A stretch of 64,000 bases of DNA, taken from assembly GCF_027596085.1 (NCBI RefSeq), contig NC_072472.1, positions 14,721,471 to 14,785,470 of the forward strand, in the 5' to 3' direction. Both the position numbers and the translations under genes were made by a program. The notes beneath the pieces are model-generated. The model did no database searches. It had not been told where the DNA came from and saw nothing but the letters and a program-made list of their open reading frames with translations. This document shows positions 44,205 through 64,000 of this stretch, one piece after another (position 1 is the first letter of the stretch; each line of letters starts with the position of its first letter). This DNA is from Anoplopoma fimbria (lineage: Eukaryota > Chordata > Actinopteri > Perciformes > Anoplopomatidae).

Positions 44205-44410
44205 AATAATTAAGCCTTTATTAGTCCCACAATGGGGAAATTCAGTTCTCTGCATTTGACCCATCCCGGAGGAGCAGTGGGCTGCAATGAAGCGCCCGGG
44301 GAGCAATTTTGGGGTTAGGTGTCTCGCTCAAGGACACCTCGGCATGTTGCCTGTAGAGGGGTTCGAACCACCGACCTTGTGGTTGCGGGTCAAGCGCTCT
44401 ACCTCATGTG
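44205..44410 (-). mobile_element. LINE/SINE-like repeat fragment, reverse orientation
   Basis: 'tttattagtcccacaatggg' is the reverse complement of the LINE 3' motif seen at 13390-13420. It is followed by 'ctcgctcaaggacacctcgg' and 'ggttcgaaccaccgaccttg', phrases of a common fish retroelement; the latter resembles a tRNA B box. Exact family not determined. Confidence 0.5.
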
Positions 44411-44522
44411 GGATAGTACTGCATGAAAAGCAGTTAATATTTGTATGCTGCTTAATGAAAACTGTCTAGCACATTACATTTGCCTCATATTGCTCTGTGA
44501 ACAAGTATTTATGTTGTTTCAA

Positions 44523-44843
44523 CTAGAGTCCAACCAATGCTGGATTTAGTTGATTCCCAAATTGACATTTCAAAGTGCGATATTGATTCAATAGCAGTAC
44601 CTTGGTCCGTAATTATTCATTAACATAAGCACATAAGACACAACAGAAACAAGCATTTTCAATAAGAAAAGTTTGGCAGTGCTCTCTTGGAGGACAGGCT
44701 TTGGTAATGGCAACACTGTTTCTTAATTACCTCTTATGTCATATCTTTGGCATTTTAGTGCTAGAGTTTATCTTTACTTATCAGCCAACATCCAAGATGA
44801 TGCTCGTAAAAATTGGTCGGCCAATGTATCGGTTGGGCTCCAG
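44523..44843. mobile_element. hAT-like MITE
   Basis: The left end CTAGAGTCCAACCAATGCTG and the right end (reverse complement CTGGAGCCCAACCGATACAT) are imperfect inverted repeats about 320 bp apart, with no coding content. Confidence 0.45.
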
Positions 44844-45011
44844 TGTCAACTTTGTCAAGAAACTGTGAAACATATGGCACTTTATACTTAAAGCTACAGT
44901 GCATGGGTCAAGTATTTATGAGAATACCTTTTGTATTTTCTTTTGAAATGTTTACGCCCACATTTAACATTCTGAGCAGTGTATATAAATGTACAACTGT
45001 AACTTAATAAA

Positions 45012-46462
45012 GAGAAATATAAATTCATGTGACTAAATTTAAATCTCTACTTACCATTGAATCACCTTGGTAAAAATGTTTTATTACATCTATCTTTTTC
45101 TAAGGCCAACAATGAACTAATGCTGAAGTGTCCACACATTTTTGGTATTATGATATTTTACATAAAAGGTAACATAAAGTATAACGCTGACTAGTTACAT
45201 CCATGTATTTAAAATAATATTTACCTGAAAACCCATGAATGGAAAACCCATGAATGGAGCCGGAAAGAATCACACACTCACTTCCTGTGGGCGTGACGGG
45301 TGGCTCTGAAAAAAATAACATCTTATTTAATTGATCTTATGCAAAAAAAATTGCTGTAACTTTGAGCTAGTTTAGTCTCAATTTAGTAAAACTGTTTGTG
45401 CCCCATCTATTAGCATTAGTGTTATTAGCTTCATTTAAGTCACACTTTAACATTAGCCATCCGTTGCCAATATGTAAATAATAAATACTCATATTTTGAC
45501 CAAATATGACACAAATGTGGCAGCTTCTGGTAGTTAGCCAACTTGTTTAAGCCTTATTAGTGGTAGTTCAATTCAATTGAAAGGACTATGGTCATTCCAG
45601 TTTCAAGAACAATGTTGTCAATGCAAAATACAATTTGCCCAAATATTTGGGTAATGCAGTTATACAACTAATATGAACATGAACATAGTAGTGAGCTTGG
45701 GTAGGTAAAGTTAGCCACGTGAGCTACAGGTGAGCTACAGGTGAGCCACGGTAGCTACAGGTTAGCCACGTAAAATGTGGAAGCTAGCTGAAGACTCCGG
45801 TGACGCGCAATGAGTTCACGGTCAGAGTGCGCGCGCAGGTAGCCACGTGGAGAAAGCCCGTCCACAAACTATTTTTTTCTTTTTTCGGCCGAGCATTTGA
45901 TGTTTTTGACAGCTGTTGGGCTGTAATGATAATTTCAACAAATAAAATGTAATACTATAAAATATGTGCATACACTTTATAGTTTATAAACACGTGTTGC
46001 CAAGGTACAAACGTTGCTAGGAGCGAGCTTCTTTTAAAAAATACTCATAATACAAAGTGGATAAATTGATCAGCATAGAGATGAGAGAGTGGTTTCAAGG
46101 TTTCCATGGACTCTTATATTTATGTGTTTTGCCATGAGACCAATCGTTGGACTGTCTACATCGGCACTTCATGCTTAGCCATGTACGAAGCCTCAAGGAG
46201 CCAGGGAGAGGTGAGCTCAATGGTTTCTCTTACAGTCAGGCAACATGAGCTGTAGTTGACATCACCTGTCTGCTCTCTGCGACGTCAGAGCGGTGAGGCT
46301 GAGCGGGCTGCAGGGGGATCAGGCAGTGCATGAACCCACGCACACCATATGCCTCATCGCATTGTGATCAGTCCTTGTTTACTCTTTGGGCATCACTCAC
46401 ATCTCGTTTTTGTCCATTTGTCTTCCTCTGATCTGGGGACAGTTTGAGGAGCCGTCAGCATC
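45012..46462. other. Intergenic DNA between limk1 and septin4
   Basis: No gene seen. A short tandem of 'gtgagctacag/gttagccacg' units lies near 45715-45770. The more GC-rich stretch 45780-45860 and 46180-46340 may belong to the septin4 promoter. Confidence 0.4.
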
Positions 46463-46508
46463 ATGCAGCACATGTCATCTCCGGTCAGGTTCCGCAGCAG
46501 TAAGAAAG
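46463..46508 (+). CDS. septin4: Possible septin4 first coding exon
   Basis: An ATG opens MQHMSSPVRFRSSKK before a good donor (AAAG|GTAATG). It is the right place for a septin4 start exon, but its end is phase 1 while the next exon needs phase 0 if spliced at 48122. It could join a different exon, use the later GTGTGT donor at 46517, or be a chance ORF. Confidence 0.35.
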
Positions 46509-47056
46509 GTAATGTCGTGTGTAACACATGCATCAACGATGCTTTAAAAGATTTAGTGAAAATAGCCGATATTTTCTGCAATGTTAATTACTCAGCTAAT
46601 TGAAAAATCACATCAGCAGCCTAAAGTATAAGTGCAGAGGTTGTTTTTTTTGTTGTTTTTGTATGGCACTTCATATTCTATTGCCCCTTATTCAGGTACA
46701 GTAAGTACAGTGCATCATTTGAATTTGCATCAGGAGGATTCTGTGTTTGATATAAACTATGGGAGAACATACTAGTAAACATACTAGTTTAAAGTGTGTG
46801 CACTTTGTTTTAAAGTATTGTTTGTTGATAGCAGGTGGGGATCGTAAAGCTACTTACTTATTTATTTCACTAGCCATATTGTCTGCTCATTATCCAGCTT
46901 AAGCAGGTCTTAATGCATTTGTATGTTTGTTATTTTCACAAACATTACGTGTTTTTCCTTTTATATATGCTATCGTCTGCTCAAAAAGAAGCAACTTTCA
47001 CAGAAAAGGAGGTAGGACACGATGGTAGAATAGTCTTTAATGATGGTGTTTGTAGC

Positions 47057-47057
<1 letters not shown>

Positions 47058-47112
<55 letters not shown>
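47058..47112. repeat. (GT)n microsatellite, about 55 bp
   Basis: Uninterrupted GT run in the presumed septin4 intron 1. The rest of 46509-48103 shows no exon. Confidence 0.97.
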
Positions 47113-47115
<3 letters not shown>

Positions 47116-48103
47116 TAAGAGTTAAATCTCCTACCCCCACTTTGTCACAGCATTAGAAGCTGGGTTAAGCCTGTTGCAAAGCTTTGTGGGTAATGAGAGC
47201 TGACAGGTAGAGGGATGGCAGACGAACCCTGATCAGGCCATCAGCACTGCAGGCTGCTGTTTTTGGGCCTCACTAGGACAATGTGAGCCCTGAAATGTGT
47301 ATCTCCTGTAAAGCAGGTGTGGAGTCTCTGCTGTGCTAACTGCTCATGATCGTGAGTAGAGTCGCTCTGTTGGGATATCACCTGAGAGGTAACCAAAGCA
47401 GGAGTGGGCTACATGGTCAGCCATATGGTCAGCCCTTATCCTCTAGCTATAAGCTCCACACTGAAAGATGGTCCTTGAAACTGATTTAAACTATTACTCC
47501 ACTGAGTATATCCAGTTTGACACTAGTGTTTACTAACCTGAAACTCCAGACTGTTTGTTGTTGGTCTCCCCATGCTGCCTGGACAGATGGATGAAGGCCT
47601 CTGTAATGTTATAATGGGATCACAAGTCAGGACTAATCAGTTAAGAAAGGGTAGCCACTACAACAGAAGACACAGAAGACTCATTATGCCATGTATTCAG
47701 AGAGAATGACAACAACTGTGGCCACCAGCAGTTAGTTAATCAGTTCCTGATTCCAATGAGGCTATACATACACAGATGAATTATTGCTACATTTCAGTTG
47801 AGTGGGAAAGGACTTCAAATCCAAATAGAATTGCCAAAATCTCGATTTGTTTGTGTCCTGAGTGGACTGACAGCCCTAACTGTACTGATTGTAACTTTCT
47901 GTGATTACTGAATTGATTAACTACAAATAATAAAGTTTCTGTGCTCTTTTTAGCTCTCTGTCTGTGGTTAACTTTGGACTAAAGAGTAATCTAGCTTTTT
48001 ATTGGGCCATCATCATCATAGGAAAAATAAATCACTCGCTTTTTAGTTTTGATAAAAAGCGAGCAATATTTTTGAGAGTTTCGATTGTACATTTATATCC
48101 ATT

Positions 48104-49492
48104 ATGTTCCCCCTGTCACAGTTGTCCAGTCTGTCCATTGGGGACCAGGAGAACACTCCGTTTCCTTTTGCCATCAGGGATCTGCCTCCCATCTCTCAGC
48201 CTGGCGACCGGCACCAGACACCACACGACCAGGCACCAGTCCACCATGAGGCAGAGGGAACTGAGACAGCAACCAACGGTCTCCCCACCCTCCCCGGGAC
48301 TCCCACTGTTCCCCATGCCATCCTCTGCAACCCTGCTGGCTCTCCGACAGTCCCTCATAGACCAAGTCGCATGGGAGAAAACGCAAATCTTCAGCCGGTG
48401 GCGCTGAGGAGGCAGCTCGTCTCTCAGGTGTCTATGGATTGTCCACTCAGCCCGGCATCACGTCCACAGAGCCCCTGGGGACGCTTTGACCCAAATGACC
48501 CTCGAGAGGTATGTTTCTGTTTGCCGGAACCTGTGTCAGACGAAGCCCATAAGCTACATTTCAGTTGTTTTACTGTTATTCAGCTAAGATTGCTTCTTTT
48601 CACTTGGTCATTTTTTATTGTGCTTTTGCATGATTCTTTGTGTTCAAGTTTTACAGATCTGTAGATAAATAAGCCAATCGTTTAGTAAACTTTTAGTAAA
48701 CTAAAAATGTCTTTGGTCGAGGACAGCCCTAGTTTTATACATTTTCTAACCTTTGTACAAGATTCTGTACTCCAAATATGTTCCAACCCCCACATTTTTA
48801 AGTTTCTCAACCCTTTGGAAAACCCTTTGCAGCTGCTAAACATAAACTTCGACAGAGTTAGGTGGTCTGGTCCCATGATGCTTTGCCCTGCAGCTCATAG
48901 AGGATGCAGATCATGATGAGGGTCATATTGTCCAGGTCAGGCAGTTACAGGGATGGTTGTCACTATGACTACCATGTTACCATGACTGTAACGTAAAGTA
49001 GCATTAGTACTCACTCTCTCTTAATACTACAGGAAGTACACCCGCAATGCTTACTTATAAACAGTATGCACATTCATACATGTTACGTTTGTGTTTTCAT
49101 TCTGCAGGATCAGGACAAAGAGTATGTGGGTTTTGCCACGTTGCCCAACCAGGTTCATAGAAAGACAGTGAAGAAAGGTTTCACATTCACGCTGCTGGTG
49201 GCAGGTGAGTCCTCCCATATGTCTGCTAACTGGGATACCTTTACAGACTGTTATCATGACAAAATGTAAAATCTATCCTATAATAGGGGTTGTATCGCAC
49301 ACAGGATTTTTATAAACATACTGCAAATCACACCACCATATACAAACAACTAGAAGTTCCAGCTCTGGTGTTGTGTGTCATCTCGTTTTATGTGTGAAGA
49401 AGCACTTCCTATTTGATGATTTTTTTTTGTGACTATGTTGAAGTATATTATTCAGAGGAGTACAGACATTGCACACTTGGATGTGATGAGAG

Positions 49493-49564
<72 letters not shown>

Positions 49565-51969
49565 GGGGAGTCGGGCCTCGGTAAATCCACACTTATCAAC
49601 AGTTTGTTCCTCACGGACCTCTACAAAGACCGGAAGGTTCCCAATGCACAAGGTGAGATTAGTTCTATTATTTATTTATGTGTGGTCCATGTTATGTTGT
49701 GGGGAAATAATTGGAGACAGACTATGCAATCAATGGTCTCTGTAAAGGAAAAACAATGACTTTGTTAGCTGTCATTTGTCTTGTGTAAGTTGTGATGCTG
49801 CTTCTCCTCTCTGACCCTGAGCTGTGCGTGTGTTCTTGAACATGTTTGCACACACTGTCAACTTGTTGCCTGTGTAGATTTAGTAACTTTGCACTTGTAT
49901 GTGCCTGCAGAACGGATTGATCAAACAGTCAACATCGTAAAACACACCATTAGCATTGAAGAGAAAGGAATCAAAGTGAGGCTCAGCATCATAGACACAC
50001 CGGGGTTCGGAGACGCTGTCAACGACACAGATAGGTAAGGCGCATCAACATACGCCTGCAGCATTTTTCTCCTCCTTCAAACTCAAACTTGCTTTCCCCA
50101 GACGTGGCACTGTTTTTGTGGTACTGCTGCTCTGTTGGACATAGTTGTAAGTTAGAGCAAAGACAGGCACCATGATAATGTCCCAGACTGCAACGCATGG
50201 CATCATAAGCACACTGAATACGCTTTTATTTTACTCCTCACATTTTAAACTGTCAGCTATCTGCCAGGGTTGTTGTTTTACTCACATATATTGTGTGTCT
50301 GCATCAGCTGGAAGCCAATAGAAGACTACATTGACCAGCAGTTTGAACAGTACTTCAGAGATGAGAGCGGGTTGAACAGAAGGAACATCCCGGACAACAG
50401 AGTACACTGCTGCCTCTACTTTATCTCTCCGTTCGGCCACGGGTACGCTGACAACATGCCCATGAGGCTAAACTAGTAAAACAGTACTGCAACAGCCTCG
50501 TGTAAAAGTTGTTTGATATATTTTTGGCTGGTTTCTGCTCGTGTATATTAACACACACGTGCGCTATTTTTTCACATCAGTCTTCGGCCTCTGGATGTGG
50601 CGTGTATGAAGGCTTTGCATAACAAAGTTAACATAGTTCCTGTTGTGGCCAAAGCTGACAGCCTGACACAAGCAGAGGTCTACAGAAAGAAGCTGAAGGT
50701 ATGAGAGCATTACACACACACATGTAATTGAGGCAAAGTTGTATTATTATTTCCATTTCTCTCAACCAATTGGTTCATGTACTCTAGATCAGACAGGAGA
50801 TTGAACAGTTTGGGATCAACATCTACCAGTTTCCAGAGTGTGATTCAGATGAGGACGAAGACTTTAAAAAGCAGGACCAAATACTCAAGGTTCTTCAGTT
50901 GACTCTAATTTCGCTTTGTTTGAAAGTGCCATCTCATCCATGTTAAGACTGACAGCTTGTTGTTTTTGATTTTCTCTGCAGGACAGCATCCCATTTGCAG
51001 TAATTGGGAGTAATGTTCAGGTGGAGAGCGAAGGTCGTAAGTTCAGGGGTCGTTTCTATCCCTGGGGTGTGGTAGAAGGTAATACACACAGAGGCACAGT
51101 TTTTAATTATTTTATATTATTTCCTGATTTATTTGCAATTTTTCTTACAAAGCTTTAACAGTGGCTTTGAACATTTTGTACTTGGGTTGTATTTTGGGTG
51201 GATACTTCATTTTGTATAGGTTTCTTTCTGTTTGATAACAAAGATGTTGACGTTGTCGTTGCACGGTCAGTGGAGAAACCGGCTCACTCTGACTTCCTGC
51301 TGCTGAGGAACATGCTGGTGAGAACCCATATGCAGGATCTGAAGGATGTGACCGGGGAGACGCACTATGAAAATTATAGAGCCCAGTGCATTGAGAATAT
51401 GACGCGCATGGTGGTGCAGGAGAGGAAACGCAGGTGGGTGGAGTCGGGATGCACACAAACACCTTTCAATTTGTTGATTGAAATTCTTTAATGTCTAAAA
51501 CTTTGTCTTTGAAGTTCCTTATTTGGGGGGCAACCATAAGGAGGAGAGGGATTTGTTTACAGGGCGTTTTAAATACAATAAAACAAAGGCTCTTAAAAAA
51601 GAACAATTAATCCATGCAGCACATGTTGATGTTTTCTGTGATGATTGAGTCCGATGCTCATGCAGGTTGTGTTCTTCTTTGTGTGTATGTGGTTGTGAAT
51701 ACGGGTTTTAGTTTGCGTGAGAAGCATCGCGATCCGAGCGAGGCAGATGTTCCTCTGCCGCTGGCTCCCGCTGACAATCAGACGGAAAGACTCCTATTAC
51801 AGAAAGACGAAGAAGTACGTTTCTCTTGCCAACTCTATCGTTCATTTATTCGGTAACAGAAGTTGTCACCACTCACCTCATTTGTTCCCCTCTGCAGCTG
51901 AGGAGGATGCAGGAGGTGCTGGAGAGGGTCCAGGAGCACATGCTGCACGGCCAGAGAGGAGGTTTCTGA
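48104..51969 (+). CDS. septin4: Septin 4, filament-forming GTPase
   Basis: Septins polymerise into hetero-oligomeric filaments on membranes and the cytoskeleton. Exons: 48104 or 48122-48508, 48894-48935 (probable), 49108-49204, 49566-49652, 49911-50034, 50308-50442, 50581-50698, 50788-50889, 50982-51078, 51271-51433, 51712-51814, 51898-51969; phases agree throughout. The N-terminal region is Pro-rich and ends [14 protein letters not shown], the SEPT4-specific motif (human ARPRSPWGKLDPYD). Then comes [17 protein letters not shown] with a basic stretch, P-loop GESGLGKST, switch/G3 [12 protein letters not shown]4 AKAD, septin unique element through [30 protein letters not shown], and a short coiled-coil end [17 protein letters not shown]. 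An ATG at 48104 ([10 protein letters not shown]) could be the start if 48122 is not spliced. SEPT5 is the main alternative, but its short N-terminus does not fit. Confidence 0.92.
48894..48935 (+). CDS. septin4: Probable septin4 42-bp micro-exon
   Basis: CCCTGCAG precedes 42 in-phase bases encoding [14 protein letters not shown], followed by CAG|GTCAGG. It is phase 0 at both ends, between two phase-0 exons, and extends the acidic linker ahead of DQDKEYVGF. It could be alternatively spliced. Confidence 0.6.
49495..49561. repeat. (TC)n microsatellite forming the acceptor tract of the septin4 P-loop exon
   Basis: 67 bp of TC followed by TGTAG and then exon 49566-49652 (GESGLGKST). The repeat itself serves as the polypyrimidine tract. 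Confidence 0.95.
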
Positions 51970-52614
51970 TTGTGGTTTCTGATACCCGAGAAGAAAGAAA
52001 AAAAGGAGGAGGAGACAAACGAGGAGTCCCCAGGAACACAAAGGAGGCCCCGTCTACAATGACAAGCAAAAAGAGATGGAACTTGTATGAAAAGGAAAGT
52101 AGCACAGTTGAGGTCCTTGTCCGATGGCTGTCTCCCACCACCCCAAAAAAAAACCAAGTGAGCTTTACTCTCAAACTCTGTAAGTATAAAGACACAGTCG
52201 CAAACTCCTGCGCATGTTTGCTTACCTGCAGCCAGGAGATGCAGGTTCCAGCCTTCAGCAGGTCACACTGGCTGTGAATTTCTTCATTGAAAGATGGCAA
52301 CCATCAAACATCTTCATCCGGAGACTATAATTTAAATTTCTTCCATAAATGTTATCAATGTGACCCAGGACGGCATCTTGAGTAGTAACCTTGATAAGGA
52401 TGAAACACTGTCATCTAGGGGTCTTTGTAGTGATTTGGTTTCAAATTTGTAAACAGCATTTTTCATGTTTATTACCTGGGAGTCAACTGTATTTTTTTAA
52501 TTTTTTGTATTTTAAATCTTACATTTTTTTCGTAAGGACAAGAAAGTAAAAAAAATAAAAAGCTTTCTAACTGCAGTTTATGTCTATATTTCCACACAAG
52601 ACCAATAAATACAG

Positions 52615-52640
<26 letters not shown>
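51970..52640 (+). other. septin4: septin4 3' UTR (inferred)
   Basis: The first convincing AATAAA is at 52604-52609, giving a UTR of about 650 bases. The open frames here on both strands have no family resemblance. Confidence 0.6.

Positions 52641-64000
<11,360 letters not shown>

Larger units (their letters stand above)
44053..45011 (+). other. limk1: limk1 3' UTR and downstream repeats
   Basis: AATAAA occurs at 44135-44140 and again at 45006-45011. The proximal site gives a UTR of about 100 bases, the distal about 960. The sequence between is mostly interspersed repeat, which favours the proximal site. Confidence 0.45.

Noticed and set aside
44340..44410. A tRNA gene suggested by 'ggttcgaacc'
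   Set aside because: The B-box-like motif belongs to a dispersed retroelement; no A box, cloverleaf or acceptor stem can be built around it.
48104..51969. septin5 or septin2 instead of septin4
   Set aside because: The long Pro-rich N-terminus ending [14 protein letters not shown] is the SEPT4 signature; SEPT5 and SEPT2 have short N-termini.
51717..52300. Open frames of 140-186 codons on both strands over the septin4 end
   Set aside because: They run through introns and the 3' UTR out of phase with the septin exons and have no recognisable domain.

Overview
The window is vertebrate nuclear DNA, almost certainly from a ray-finned (teleost, probably percomorph) fish. Genes are split into many small exons with GT-AG introns. 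Very long (AC)n/(GT)n microsatellites are frequent, and several teleost-type dispersed repeats (Tc1 relics, TA-flanked MITEs, hAT-like MITEs, LINE 3' tails) lie in introns and intergenic DNA. There are no bacterial-type operons, RBSs or CRISPR arrays.

Four protein genes can be read with confidence. (1) A complete, greatly enlarged tropoelastin gene (eln), plus strand, 9261-31809, about 49 coding exons, ending in the elastin hallmark of two cysteines and a basic GRRRK tail. (2) limk1, plus strand, 37649-44052, covering the second half of LIM1, LIM2, PDZ and kinase domains; the first coding exon(s) are not recognisable here. (3) septin4, plus strand, about 46463/48104-51969. (4) mnt, minus strand, 62907-55448, the MAX-network bHLH-Zip repressor; its first (SID) exon lies beyond the right edge. 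The order is eln > limk1 > septin4 > < mnt. The eln-limk1 pair matches the human 7q11.23 neighbourhood, whereas septin4 and mnt are chromosome-17 genes in human, so a rearrangement boundary lies between limk1 and septin4.

Region by region: 1-9260 has no recognisable gene, only microsatellites and dispersed repeats. 9261-33185 is eln with its 3' UTR. 33186-37648 is the eln/limk1 interval, with (AC)n, (GA)n and a decayed Tc1 element. 37649-45011 is limk1 and its possible 3' UTR. 45012-46462 is intergenic. 46463-52640 is septin4. 52640-64000 is mnt, read leftwards, with a probable long 3' UTR.

The genes share no pathway: elastin is extracellular elastic matrix, LIMK1 phosphorylates cofilin, septin 4 is a filament-forming GTPase, and MNT is a transcriptional repressor. 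The most unusual material is in eln: minisatellite-like coding exons still being expanded and homogenised, two frame disruptions inside them, an internal three-copy cassette with an apparently clean intron loss, and an exon whose acceptor is fed directly by a 114-bp (GT)n tract.
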